NCBI GenBank assembly: GCA_903873965.1
Contig: CAIQQO010000347.1
Span: forward strand, 113,786 to 177,785
Origin: an uncultured bacterium
Lineage (GTDB): Bacteria; Chloroflexota; Anaerolineae; J036; Brachytrichaceae
DNA length: 64,000 nt
Direction of reading: 5' to 3'
The stretch's first letter is position 1, and every line of letters begins with the position of its first letter. The notes under the pieces are model-generated. The model was not told the DNA's origin. It did not search any database and saw only the letters and a list, made by a program, of their open reading frames with translations. The translations under genes were made by a program, and so were the position numbers. Below, piece by piece: positions 17,162 through 25,884 of the stretch.

Positions 17162-17977
17162 ATGCTACCGCTTTCACCATCACCCTCACAACCTGCTGCG
17201 CGGCCACAATCATCGTGGCGGGTCAGGTTACCCACCTCGCGTCCCATCCTGACTTACGTTTTTCTCGCTGTCAATATTCTTATCTTTGTTGGCTTGGAAA
17301 TAACCGGGGGCAGTACCTCGTCGCGAAACCTGGTTCGGTTTGGTGCGAATTATGCTCCGCTGGTCACGGGGGGCGAATACTGGCGCCTGATAACGGCTAA
17401 TTTCCTGCATATAGGTGCGTTGCATTTATTTCTCAATAGCTATGCGCTGTATGTGATCGGGCGCGAAGTTGAAATGATCTATGGTTCGGCTCGTTTCACC
17501 ATCATCTACCTGTTAACGGGCATCAGCGGCGCCATCTTCAGTTACATGTTGACGCAGGGTCTTTCAGCAGGCGCATCAACATCGCTTTTTGGCTTGTTCG
17601 GCGCGCTAGTCGTATTTTTCTATAAACAGCGTCAATTACTAGGCGCCGGTGGCAGGCAGAGACTGACTAGTCTTGGCATGACACTGGTGATCAATATCGT
17701 CATTGGTCTCACTCCTGGCAGTTCGATTGACAACTGGGGGCACCTGGGAGGTTTTCTTGGCGGTCTAGTATTGACATGGTTTCTATGCCCGATATATGAG
17801 CTGGATGAATCCCCGGTTTTTCAGACTGATGCGCTCTCGGGCGACTTAAGTAATGAATCTCCGATAGGACAACTAAAGGATACGAATACACTGAATAATC
17901 AGACATTTAGTCTGGGTATGTTCGCCATGGGCCTGGTTATATTGACAGTGCTGGCGCGGATGGTGCAAGTGCCATGA
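17162..17977 (+). CDS. rhomboid-family intramembrane serine protease
   Basis: Rhomboid proteases cleave membrane proteins within or near the bilayer. Six or seven membrane segments are visible. The likely catalytic serine is in the GAS motif at 137-139, which reads GASTS rather than the common GASGA. The catalytic histidine is H194 in NWGHLGGFLGG. HLFLNSYALYVIG and the WRLITANFLHIGALH loop match the family. Its stop overlaps the next start by 4 bases, indicating translational coupling with the epimerase. A TATAAA hexamer lies 9 bases before the ATG without a ribosome binding site. Confidence 0.88.
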   Translation: MLPLSPSPSQPAARPQSSWRVRLPTSRPILTYVFLAVNILIFVGLEITGGSTSSRNLVRFGANYAPLVTGGEYWRLITANFLHIGALHLFLNSYALYVIGREVEMIYGSARFTIIYLLTGISGAIFSYMLTQGLSAGASTSLFGLFGALVVFFYKQRQLLGAGGRQRLTSLGMTLVINIVIGLTPGSSIDNWGHLGGFLGGLVLTWFLCPIYELDESPVFQTDALSGDLSNESPIGQLKDTNTLNNQTFSLGMFAMGLVILTVLARMVQVP

Positions 17978-18945
17978 AAGTGTGTGTCCTTGGCGCCACA
18001 GGTTTTATTGGTGGACAGATTGCGCGGGCTGCGCACGAAGCAGGCTGGCGTGTGCGGGCGGTGCGCAGAAATCCCAAGAATGTAGGAGCAATTTCTGATG
18101 TCCCCGTTGAGTGGGTTACGGCAGATCTGGTGAATGTGGATTCCCTGCGGCGCGCCATGGTGGGTTGCGATATTGTCTTCCACGCAGCTGCAGCGTATCC
18201 GCAGAATTTCAGGCAGATAGACCGAGAGATTGCACGTTCACGCGCCGAAATGGACAATGTTCTGCAGGCGTCACGAACTGCGCGCGTGTCCCGCATCATC
18301 TACACCAGCAGCATTACGACGATTGGTAAACCGCACGAACCTCGCCTGGCAGATGAGCGTGATGTGTATCGATCAGGATCAGTGCGCAGCGCCTATACCG
18401 AAGCCAAGTTTGCCATGGAGCGGCTTGCCCTGAGAGAGTCACGCACGCCTGACATGATTGTAATGGTACCGTCTGCAGTCTTTGGCCCAGGCGACATCAA
18501 GCCAACGACAGGCGTGGTTATTCGGGATGCGGCCCGTGGGCGTTATCCGATCTACTTTGATGCGACTATTAATGCTGTTGATGTGCGCGATGTGGCATTG
18601 TCACATATTGCGGCGGTGGCGAAAGGACGCCGCGCAGAAAGATATATTCTTGGCGGGCACAACGTGGCGATTGTGGATATTCTGCGCATGGCGTGTCAGG
18701 CGGCTGGTGTGCCGGAGCCGCGTATTAAATTGCCTCGTGGACTGGTCAGTGGCGTCATTGGCGTGACAGATGCAATTCCCCTGTTTCATCTTCCGGAAAA
18801 CTTCAGGACATTTCAAATCTGGCAGGCGGTCTCGTCACAAAAGGCACAGACAGAACTGGGGCATACAGCACGCCCGCTTGAAGAAACCGTGAATGACACG
18901 ATCGCATGGTTCAGACAGGCTGGGATGCTGGCAACCACACGTTGA
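17974..18945 (+). CDS. NAD(P)-dependent epimerase/dehydratase (extended SDR)
   Basis: This extended short-chain dehydrogenase begins with the nucleotide-binding motif GATGFIGGQIA (residues 8-18). A catalytic serine lies in IYTSSITT, and the Tyr-x3-Lys pair in YTEAKFAME. Such proteins modify nucleotide sugars, sterol-like or hopanoid-related compounds, and flavonoids; the substrate cannot be assigned here. The 4-base overlap with the rhomboid gene suggests coupling. Its last 35 bases overlap the end of the convergent histidine kinase gene. Confidence 0.88.
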   Translation: MKVCVLGATGFIGGQIARAAHEAGWRVRAVRRNPKNVGAISDVPVEWVTADLVNVDSLRRAMVGCDIVFHAAAAYPQNFRQIDREIARSRAEMDNVLQASRTARVSRIIYTSSITTIGKPHEPRLADERDVYRSGSVRSAYTEAKFAMERLALRESRTPDMIVMVPSAVFGPGDIKPTTGVVIRDAARGRYPIYFDATINAVDVRDVALSHIAAVAKGRRAERYILGGHNVAIVDILRMACQAAGVPEPRIKLPRGLVSGVIGVTDAIPLFHLPENFRTFQIWQAVSSQKAQTELGHTARPLEETVNDTIAWFRQAGMLATTR

Positions 18946-20386
18946 TGCGGGTACCGATGCCCACCACGCTCTGCGCTGTGATAGTCCCATGATGGGCGTC
19001 GATAATCTGTTTACAGATGGCTAAACCCAGTCCTGCGCCTGATAACGAGGTGCCATCTGACTGGACGCGCGCTTTGTCAACTTGATAGAACCGCTCGAAA
19101 ATGCGTGGCAGGTCTTCAGCCGGAATGCCTTTTCCGGTGTCAATCACGCTGAATTCAATACCCGCTGCGCACGTTTTTGACGCCGGCATCATTCTGCTTT
19201 CGACAGATACTTTACCGCCGCGTAGAGTATGCTTGATCGCATTGTCCAGCAAGTTGGTTACCACCTGCGCCATTCGGTCGCCATCTGCTTGAATGCTTGA
19301 TTGATCAGTAAGGTTGGCAATTAACTGAATCTCGCTGTTATCCGCGCGCGGTGCGAATTTAGCCAGTGATGAATTGATGATCGCATTGATCTGTATCGGG
19401 TGCATGCTCATCTTGATGTCACCCGCCTCAAGTCGAGCGGAGTCCAGTAGACCTACGACCAACCTTGTCAGGCGATCAGCTTCATCGTTGATGATCCGGG
19501 CTGCGCTCTTGATCGATGCCTCATCACTGACGGTGCCATCCTCAATCGCCTGGGCAAAACCCTTGATGGAGGTAAGTGGTGTTTTAAGTTCATGCGATAC
19601 GTTGGCGACAAAGTCGTGCTCGGTTTTCTGTGCTGTCTGAACGCGCGCCGCCATCTGGTTAAAGTCATCGGCTAATTGCCTTACCTCTACTGGTCCGGAT
19701 ATCGCAGCGCGCTGGTCGTACTGCCCGCGCTTGATGGCGTTGGCAGCAGCGGCTACTTTTTGTATGGGGCCTGCGATGGAACGCGCCACCAGCGCCGCGA
19801 GCACTGCTGCAAGTATGAGCGCCACGCCTCCGGCTTCGATAAACGGCAGTGCAAGACTTTCATCCTGCAGGCTGACGACAGGGCCACTCAGGAATGGGCG
19901 CGCAATAATCAGCCAGCTGGTAGAAGCGAGTGTAGGGCGAATCGCAATCGCTACAAAGGTCCAGCGGCGCCTTTGCCCATCCGTGAATACACTCGCTGCC
20001 AGTTGCTCACGGTTGTTGGTTGTTGTCGCACTGACTTCACCAAGCACACTGACTTTATGGCTTAAATCGAGTTTGTGACCGGCTACCGCGGCATCGGCAG
20101 CAAATCCATGATCTGGTTGTATCACCCCGTTACTATCCAGCAGGGCGACCTGAAAACGTTGATTTTGACCGATGATTGCGAGGCGCTCCAGCACCTTGTC
20201 GGTGTTGTCGGTGATATCGGCCAGCCGCAGCGAGCGCACGACTGTGGTGGCCACAAAGCTGAGTTCTCGCAGCATCAACCGCTGTTGGTAATCGATCATC
20301 AGAATTGCCAGCGCCGCACCGAGCACAATGAACGCGATCATAATCACGATCGTGTGAGTGAAGAATAGACGTAGTCTGAGGCTCAT
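18911..20386 (-). CDS. membrane sensor histidine kinase
   Basis: This class I sensor kinase has a membrane helix at about 12-32, an extracytoplasmic sensor region (about 35-180), a second helix (185-205), a HAMP linker (200-255), and the H box FVANVSHELKTPLTSI with phospho-acceptor His265. The N, G1 and G2 boxes of the ATPase domain follow (NLLDNAIKHT, DTGKGIP, GAGLGLAICKQII). The sensor region shows no motif I can name. It follows its response regulator by 80 bases. Its 3' end overlaps the epimerase gene by 35 bases. Confidence 0.94.
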   Translation of the reverse strand: MSLRLRLFFTHTIVIMIAFIVLGAALAILMIDYQQRLMLRELSFVATTVVRSLRLADITDNTDKVLERLAIIGQNQRFQVALLDSNGVIQPDHGFAADAAVAGHKLDLSHKVSVLGEVSATTTNNREQLAASVFTDGQRRRWTFVAIAIRPTLASTSWLIIARPFLSGPVVSLQDESLALPFIEAGGVALILAAVLAALVARSIAGPIQKVAAAANAIKRGQYDQRAAISGPVEVRQLADDFNQMAARVQTAQKTEHDFVANVSHELKTPLTSIKGFAQAIEDGTVSDEASIKSAARIINDEADRLTRLVVGLLDSARLEAGDIKMSMHPIQINAIINSSLAKFAPRADNSEIQLIANLTDQSSIQADGDRMAQVVTNLLDNAIKHTLRGGKVSVESRMMPASKTCAAGIEFSVIDTGKGIPAEDLPRIFERFYQVDKARVQSDGTSLSGAGLGLAICKQIIDAHHGTITAQSVVGIGTRINVWLPASQPV

Positions 20387-20466
20387 AGTCTAGAGATTAT
20401 CAAGGCGCGCATTCCGCAAGGTACCCGACTGATATGGGGCATCCCGCATCTTGAGCAACTACGCGT

Positions 20467-21156
20467 TCAAGGAGCCATTGTCAGTTTATAACCTACACCA
20501 AAAACGGTCTCGATTTCGACGCCGCTGCCAGCGATATGCTTGCGAAGCTGGGCAATGTGAACGTCCACAGTGCGCGTCTCGCCGGCAAAGTCGAATCCCC
20601 AGACAGCTTCCAATAGCCGTTCACGAGAGAAGACGATGCCTCTGTTCTCTGCGAGCAGAACCAGCAAGTCAAACTCCTTCGCGCGCAGTTTGATCTGTTT
20701 ACCATCAGCCAGAGTCTCGTGCCGCGCACGGTCAATATGCAACCGCGCAACCTGCAGCAAATCCTCACCGGCATGTCGGTCGCCATCACTTCTGGTTCGA
20801 CGCAAAATAGCCTTTATACGCGCCACCAGTTCGCGTGGATTAAAGGGCTTTGTCAGGTAATCGTCGGCGCCAATCTCCAGCCCGACGATTTTGTCAATGG
20901 CATCGTCGCGCGCCGTGAGCATGATGATAGGCACATCCGATTTTGCGCGAACTCGCTTGCAAACATCCCAACCGTCAACCTGCGGCAGCATCAGATCAAG
21001 GATGATGATTGCCGGTGGATTCGTCTGGACAAAGTCGAGAGCCGTTTGCCCGTCATAAGCCTTTTGGGTGCGGTACCCGGCCTGCTTCATGTAGAGTTCA
21101 ATTAACTCGACGATGTTGCGCTCATCATCAACGATCAATACAAGTTCGTTAGCCAT
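20467..21156 (-). CDS. OmpR/PhoB-family response regulator
   Basis: The receiver domain (residues 1-120) has the acidic pocket DDE at 10-12, the phospho-acceptor Asp54 in ILDLMLPQVDGW, and the switch residues Thr and Lys (MLTAR near 80, LTKPF near 102). The C-terminal winged-helix domain contains LRAKEFDLLVLLAEN and the TRTVDVHIAQLRKHI recognition region. It belongs with the downstream histidine kinase and starts 8 bases after the DsbA-like gene, suggesting one long transcript. Target genes are unknown. Confidence 0.95.
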   Translation of the reverse strand: MANELVLIVDDERNIVELIELYMKQAGYRTQKAYDGQTALDFVQTNPPAIIILDLMLPQVDGWDVCKRVRAKSDVPIIMLTARDDAIDKIVGLEIGADDYLTKPFNPRELVARIKAILRRTRSDGDRHAGEDLLQVARLHIDRARHETLADGKQIKLRAKEFDLLVLLAENRGIVFSRERLLEAVWGFDFAGETRTVDVHIAQLRKHIAGSGVEIETVFGVGYKLTMAP

Positions 21157-21164
21157 GCGCGAAC

Positions 21165-22067
21165 TTACTTTGCTTTCAGGGCTTCTTCGATAGCAGTCTG
21201 GAAGGCTTCATAAGGCTGTGCGCCAACGATCAGTTTCCCGTTGAGAACAAAGGAAGGGGTGCCGCGCACGCCGAGTTTATTGCCTTCGTTCGTATCGCTT
21301 TGCACTCGATCCAGCGTCTTGTCTTCACTCAAGCAAGTGGTAAACGCGGTGACATCCAGTTTCACCTCTTGCGCATACTTAATCAGGTTGACCTTGCTGA
21401 AAATGCCAACATTCTCACCGTTTTGCTTGTTGAAGAGCATCTCGTGGTAATCCCAGAAATGATTCTGGTCAGCGGCACATTCGGCGCCCTGCGCCGCCCA
21501 GCGCGATTCGTCGCCCAGGAAGGCGAAGTTTTTATACGCGATCCGGATTTTTCCGGTATCGACGTAATCTGTCACGATGCGTGGCATCACGGTATCGTGG
21601 AACCGCTTGCAGAATGGACACTGAAAATCACTGTATTCGATCAGAATGATATTGGTCTTGTCATCGCCGCGTATGTTGCGCCCGCGCAGTACCATATTCT
21701 CCATGTTGATGGGTGTTGCCGCTGGTACTGCAGCAGCCTGTCCAGGCGGTGTGTTCGCAGAGCCAGATTGCAAGGCGTCCTGTGCACCCAGTTTGGCGGC
21801 ATCTCGAATGTCGGCCAGGCTCAATGGACTTGTGACACCAGTGCTGTACTCCAGCAAAGCGTCTTTTGCGCCAAGTCGGGCCGCTTCCCGGATGGCAGCG
21901 ACGTCGGTGGTGGTTTGCGGGGCTGCACCATTTTTTGGCGCTGCTGTCACCGAGATCAACCCGATCGTAGCGACTGCGCCGACCAGAATTCCCAAGCCAA
22001 ACCAACCCAGCGATCCGCGATCACGTCGCGACTGAGGCATTTCACCCATCGGCTCTTGTTCTGTCAT
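21165..22067 (-). CDS. DsbA-like thioredoxin-fold protein, membrane anchored
   Basis: An N-terminal membrane anchor (about 20-42) is followed by a linker containing two near-identical helical repeats (AAIREAARLGAKDALLEY near 57-74 and ADIRDAAKLGAQDAL near 85-99). A thioredoxin-fold domain then carries the active site CPFC (150-153) in YSDFQCPFCKRFHD. A cis-proline motif is visible in GVRGTPSFVLNG near 264. It should catalyse disulfide exchange outside the membrane. With a CcdA and cytochrome c maturation genes in the same region, a role in thiol redox control is plausible but inferred. Confidence 0.88.
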   Translation of the reverse strand: MTEQEPMGEMPQSRRDRGSLGWFGLGILVGAVATIGLISVTAAPKNGAAPQTTTDVAAIREAARLGAKDALLEYSTGVTSPLSLADIRDAAKLGAQDALQSGSANTPPGQAAAVPAATPINMENMVLRGRNIRGDDKTNIILIEYSDFQCPFCKRFHDTVMPRIVTDYVDTGKIRIAYKNFAFLGDESRWAAQGAECAADQNHFWDYHEMLFNKQNGENVGIFSKVNLIKYAQEVKLDVTAFTTCLSEDKTLDRVQSDTNEGNKLGVRGTPSFVLNGKLIVGAQPYEAFQTAIEEALKAK

Positions 22068-22071
22068 TCGA

Positions 22072-23220
22072 TCAACTCCGTACGAGTTTCTCGTACAGTG
22101 ACTCGTACTCTCTTACGGCTATGTCAGTACTATACATCTGGCTGATGTATTCACGGCTTTTGACATAATAGCTTCGATTCTGGATGACGTCGATGATGGC
22201 CGTGGCAAGTGCGGGTGCATCGCCGATGGGCGCCACTCTGCCCATGCCGGTCTTTTGTACCGATACGCGTACACCGGGCAGATTGCTGCATACAGACGGT
22301 GTGCCGCACATCATCGATTCCACCTGCACCAGGCCAAATGATTCAGTTGAGTTCAGGCTGGGAAGCACAGTGACATCGCAGTTGGCGTATAGCGACGCCA
22401 GTTCCTGTCCGCGTAACGGCCCTGTAAATGTCCAGTGGGCATCGGCTTTAGTGAAGCGTGGTTGCAGGTGGCGCGCATACGCTTCTTCACCAAGTACGTT
22501 TTGATACTGTCCGACAAAGAGCACGCGTGCCTCGGGCAAGGTGGCGTGAATGATGTCCAGTGCATCAAGCAACACCTCGACCCCTTTTTCCGTGGCAAGA
22601 CGGGCAACCATGCCGATGACAGGGCGTGACTTCAAATTCCATTTATCTGCAAAGGCCGCTATGCTCTCTGGCGTAGGGGTCTCAATTTCCACCGGTGGCG
22701 GAATCACTTTCACCTTACGCAGATATCGCGATAAATAGGGAGAGTTTTGCGCATAGTCATCTGTGTATGCAACCAATTGGTTTGCGATGATGGCAGCCAG
22801 GTGGTTGGCGCCATTAATCACTGGATGCACAATACGGTTCAGCAAAGCTGGCGGCAATTGTATGTCGCAGTGATAAGTCAGAACTGAAGGCTTGCGGTAC
22901 AACCGGGCGTTGATGGCCAAGCCTGCGCCGTCGAACTGCGGTAGATGTGCATGGATGATATCATGTGAAGGGAGTAACCGTCTTGCGGCCATGCCAAAGG
23001 CGGGCATGATGACCCCTTTACTCATGCGGAAGGCAACGGGCACACGAACAACCTGAACGCCATCGTGGCTATCGGTTAACGGGAGCGATTTATCGTATTG
23101 CGATGTCAGCACAGTTACTTGATGCCCCGCACGAACGAGGCCGCGCGCCAGCCGTTCAACGTAGATGGTCAGCCCGCTGATATGGGGTCGGTAGTAGCTT
23201 AGTACTTGAAGTATCCGCAT
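22072..23220 (-). CDS. family 4-type glycosyltransferase (GT-B)
   Basis: This retaining GT-B glycosyltransferase starts with MRILQVLSYYRPHISGLTIYVERLARGL, with the Gly-rich N-terminal loop. The sugar-nucleotide binding region contains GMVARLATEKGVEVLLDA near 200-217 and the ESFGLVQVESMMCGTP segment (E-x7-E motif) near 290-305. It likely transfers a sugar to a lipid or carbohydrate acceptor. It lies 5 bases before the DsbA-like gene and 6 bases after the LPG-synthase-like membrane protein. The acceptor is unknown, though the neighbour suggests an envelope lipid. Confidence 0.9.
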   Translation of the reverse strand: MRILQVLSYYRPHISGLTIYVERLARGLVRAGHQVTVLTSQYDKSLPLTDSHDGVQVVRVPVAFRMSKGVIMPAFGMAARRLLPSHDIIHAHLPQFDGAGLAINARLYRKPSVLTYHCDIQLPPALLNRIVHPVINGANHLAAIIANQLVAYTDDYAQNSPYLSRYLRKVKVIPPPVEIETPTPESIAAFADKWNLKSRPVIGMVARLATEKGVEVLLDALDIIHATLPEARVLFVGQYQNVLGEEAYARHLQPRFTKADAHWTFTGPLRGQELASLYANCDVTVLPSLNSTESFGLVQVESMMCGTPSVCSNLPGVRVSVQKTGMGRVAPIGDAPALATAIIDVIQNRSYYVKSREYISQMYSTDIAVREYESLYEKLVRS

Positions 23221-23226
23221 AATGGG

Positions 23227-24234
23227 TTATTTGCCCGTCTCGACGGATGGAGTTTGAGTGTCCATTTTCTGTGACTTGGTTGTCACGCTGGTGAAAGTCA
23301 TCCCCACCTGAAACAATCCAAAGAATCCCAGCGCAATCAAAGCCAGTTGTTGCGAGAGTGACCAGACAAAGGCGAATGCGACTGCGATGTCATCTGAAAT
23401 CCGAAAGGGAATGACGAGTGCTTGTTTGGCAAAGAACTGCACGACACCCAGCCCACCCGGAGCTGATGGAATGGCCCCGCCCAGGTTGGAGAGCACGATC
23501 ATAAAGCCTAACTGGTCCAGGCGGGCGGACGCGAAACACAGCATCACGAAGAAGGCAACGAAAAGAGATGAACCCCATACACCGACCGTCAGAGCAAGGG
23601 TCAGAGCAAGTTTTCCAGGCGATCGGATGACGTCAAAGCCATGCACGATATCGCGAAACCGTTGTATCACGGCATCGCTGTTCAGGCGAGGAATACGATG
23701 CTCCAGGCTAACGAGAGCCTTCTCAACGAGGGCGGCCTGCCAGATAGCTACTATCGACGCCAGCAACACGAAGATGACAACAATCGCGCCTGTCAATGCC
23801 GCGGTTGAAAATTGAGCGGGCATTGGTATGAACTGTGCAAAGACCACGAACATCAGCACGATCGTCGCAAGATCGATGATACGTTCAACGATGACCGTGG
23901 AAAGAGCGCGGGTCATGCGCACTGTCGTGCGCTCGCCAATCACATAGGCGCGCCCGATCTCGCCAAGTCGAAAGGGCAGAATGCTGTTCAGCATATAGCC
24001 CACATTCAACGCGTGAAAGGTCACCCAGAAAGGCGTACCGCCCATTAAACTCGACCATCTCATCGTGCGGAGTGTTAATGTGACGAGTAATGCCAGAAAA
24101 GAGGGTATTAGCCATAGAATCTGTGCATTGGCTAACGTGGCGGCGAACTCATCAAAATGGACGCCTCGAAGTGTGAGGTATAAAGCGCCTGCGCTGATAG
24201 CCAGCCCCAGCCAGAATTTCCAGTTTTTGATCAC
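23227..24234 (-). CDS. lysylphosphatidylglycerol synthase-like (UPF0104) membrane protein
   Basis: This 335-residue protein has seven or eight membrane segments and the family hallmarks RTMRWSSLMGG near 57, NVGYMLNSILPFRLGEIGRAYV near 77-98, and SNLGGAIPSAPGGLGVVQFF in the C-terminal half. It matches the membrane (flippase-like) domain found alone or at the N-terminus of MprF. The catalytic aminoacyl-transferase domain is absent, so lipid transport or exposure is more likely than synthesis. The start is GTG with AGGA upstream. It begins the run leading to the glycosyltransferase, DsbA-like protein and two-component system. Confidence 0.88.
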   Translation of the reverse strand: MIKNWKFWLGLAISAGALYLTLRGVHFDEFAATLANAQILWLIPSFLALLVTLTLRTMRWSSLMGGTPFWVTFHALNVGYMLNSILPFRLGEIGRAYVIGERTTVRMTRALSTVIVERIIDLATIVLMFVVFAQFIPMPAQFSTAALTGAIVVIFVLLASIVAIWQAALVEKALVSLEHRIPRLNSDAVIQRFRDIVHGFDVIRSPGKLALTLALTVGVWGSSLFVAFFVMLCFASARLDQLGFMIVLSNLGGAIPSAPGGLGVVQFFAKQALVIPFRISDDIAVAFAFVWSLSQQLALIALGFFGLFQVGMTFTSVTTKSQKMDTQTPSVETGK

Positions 24235-24260
24235 GATTGCATGTTCCTAAGCGTGCGGCG

Positions 24261-24266
24261 ATTATA
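24261..24266 (-). promoter_or_regulatory. -10 hexamer upstream of the LPG-synthase-like gene
   Basis: Reading the minus strand, a perfect TATAAT lies 26 bases before the GTG start. No clear -35 hexamer was found at 16-18 bases. It is the only such box in the 143-base gap. Confidence 0.35.
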
Positions 24267-24377
24267 GACGATGACATCGCTGGAACTTGCATGAAAAACC
24301 AGAATAGGCTGCTGAATACCAGAATATCAGGGCGTCGTTGAGAGCACTTATCTGTAGAGATTCGGGCGCAAAAAAGC

Positions 24378-25247
24378 CTATGCCGACGTAGCGGATTGGG
24401 CTTGCTCGATTCGCACTTCGATGGCTTCAATACTGCCGCCGGGCAGATGAATTGATCCAAGTGTCGTTTCCAGATCACCGACAAATCCGTGAAAATCGCT
24501 TCCACCCGTCGCTATAAGGCCATGCGTTTTGGCAAAAGCGGCATAGTGCGCCACTTGTTCTGATGTATGCATCGGGTAGTAGACTTCCACGCCATCAAGT
24601 CCGTGAGGCAGAAGGCTTGCAAGCAACCGGTCAGGATCACCGGCAAAAAGCGCGGGATGAGCAACAACCGCAATGCCATGTGCGGTGTGGATGAGTTCAA
24701 TTGCCTCGGCCGGGGTTAATCCCTGGTGAGGAACAAATGCGGGTTTACCTTCAGCAAGATAGTGATCAAAGGCTTCCTGCCGTGCAGCGACCCATCCGCC
24801 CTCGAGTAGCGCTTTGGCCACATGCGGACGTCCGACCATCGCGTCGCCGGCAAGTGTTTTGATCCGATCATACGACACGGGGATGCCGAGTGCGTGAAGC
24901 TTCGCCACCATTGCTTTGGCGCGACCATCGCGTGCATCGCGCAATGCCAGAATGCGTTCAATGGTTCGCGAATCTGTAGGCTTGACGCCATAGCCCAGCA
25001 CATGGACTTCCCCTTGATCTGCCAGAGAACTTACCTCAATGCCACGGATAAACTGAATCCTGTAGCGCTGGCACGCTTCACTGGCTTCGTCGTGTGCTGC
25101 AACCGTATCGTGGTCTGTTATCGACAGAACCCTGATATTGCGGTTAGCTGCCAGCTCAACAAGCTCAGATGGCGTCAGAGTGCCATCTGAGGCTCGTGTG
25201 TGGCAATGCAACTCAGTAATGAGTCCCGATGTGTTTCGTTGATCCAA
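24378..25247 (-). CDS. PHP-domain phosphoesterase (RNase AM/TrpH-like)
   Basis: The metal-binding PHP signature is clear: ELHCHTRASDGTLTP, then SITDHDTVAAHDEA, IRGIEVSS, and VVAHPALFAGD and GGSDFHGF further on, supplying His, Asp and Glu ligands. Related enzymes hydrolyse 3',5'-nucleoside bisphosphates or short oligoribonucleotides. The frame is open to a TTG at 25334 inside the SpoVS gene. TTG 25247 is preferred because the fold begins just after it and this leaves 31 bases after the spoVS stop. The start is uncertain, the family is not. Confidence 0.87.
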   Translation of the reverse strand: MDQRNTSGLITELHCHTRASDGTLTPSELVELAANRNIRVLSITDHDTVAAHDEASEACQRYRIQFIRGIEVSSLADQGEVHVLGYGVKPTDSRTIERILALRDARDGRAKAMVAKLHALGIPVSYDRIKTLAGDAMVGRPHVAKALLEGGWVAARQEAFDHYLAEGKPAFVPHQGLTPAEAIELIHTAHGIAVVAHPALFAGDPDRLLASLLPHGLDGVEVYYPMHTSEQVAHYAAFAKTHGLIATGGSDFHGFVGDLETTLGSIHLPGGSIEAIEVRIEQAQSATSA

Positions 25248-25278
25248 AGTGTGTGCTTCGATTATTGATCGCCAGGTG

Positions 25279-25608
25279 TCAGCGTGGTTCGACGCCGAAC
25301 CTAACCGCAGTTCGTTCAGTGCCTTCAATATCAACTTCTGAGAAAGAAGGAATTACAACCACGTTTATGCCATCAAGCAGAAGATAGCCACGTGCGATGG
25401 CTGCTGCTTTGATTGCCTGGTTGACTGCGCCGGCGCCAATAGCCTGAACATCGGCGCGTCCGTGCTCGCGCACCACGCCTGCAATTGCGCCTGCTACAGC
25501 AGTCGACCTCGAATTGGCAGACACCTTGATAATGTCCACGGCAGTCGTGCGTCCCCGACCACTGGTTGTCTGGTTAGTCTCATTCGCCTGTGCTTGATCT
25601 CTGTTCAT
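25279..25608 (-). CDS. spoVS: SpoVS family protein
   Basis: The last 85 residues match SpoVS almost throughout, including IIKVSANSRSTAVAGAIAG, DVQAIGAGAVNQAIKA and the C-terminal VVVIPSF segment. SpoVS is an Alba-like small protein that affects sporulation stage V in Bacillus, and related proteins occur in many non-sporulating bacteria. This one has an extra 24-residue polar N-terminus. The ATG is preceded by AGAGAGG. A CRP-like palindrome lies about 110 bases upstream of the start. Its function outside spore formers is not established. Confidence 0.93.
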   Translation of the reverse strand: MNRDQAQANETNQTTSGRGRTTAVDIIKVSANSRSTAVAGAIAGVVREHGRADVQAIGAGAVNQAIKAAAIARGYLLLDGINVVVIPSFSEVDIEGTERTAVRFGVEPR

Positions 25609-25692
25609 CGTTACCTCTCTGGAAACAACTCGTTGTAATTATTCGCGATCTTACAACACGGAACTAAGAAGTTGCTGAGAAGAAAGGGATAA

Positions 25693-25720
25693 AACCAACG
25701 TTTTTTGTTTCATGTTGGTT
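25693..25720. terminator. 7-bp stem-loop downstream of DUF624-like gene
   Basis: AACCAAC at 25693-25699 and GTTGGTT at 25714-25720 form an inverted repeat with a T-rich loop. On the minus strand it is followed by TTTTAT, so it may end the DUF624-like transcript. It partly overlaps the CRP-like palindrome. Confidence 0.4.
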
Positions 25721-25736
25721 GTGATATTTGTCACAA
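25719..25736. promoter_or_regulatory. CRP/FNR-type palindrome upstream of spoVS
   Basis: TTGTGA-TATTTG-TCACAA is a perfect palindrome in its arms and matches the TGTGA-N6-TCACA core bound by CRP-family regulators. Its centre lies about 120 bases upstream of the spoVS start codon. No regulator gene of that family is in the window, so binding is inferred. Confidence 0.5.
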
Positions 25737-25884
25737 TGCGCCTTTCTTAAGCAACATACCCTTTACAACACTGATTTTACCATTGTGAAGTGAACCAAGA
25801 AGTGACCATTCTTGTACAAACACTATGCGAATTGTGCGAGTAGAAGATATGTTGTTTGCCAGTTCTTTACGAGCAAGTCGATCA

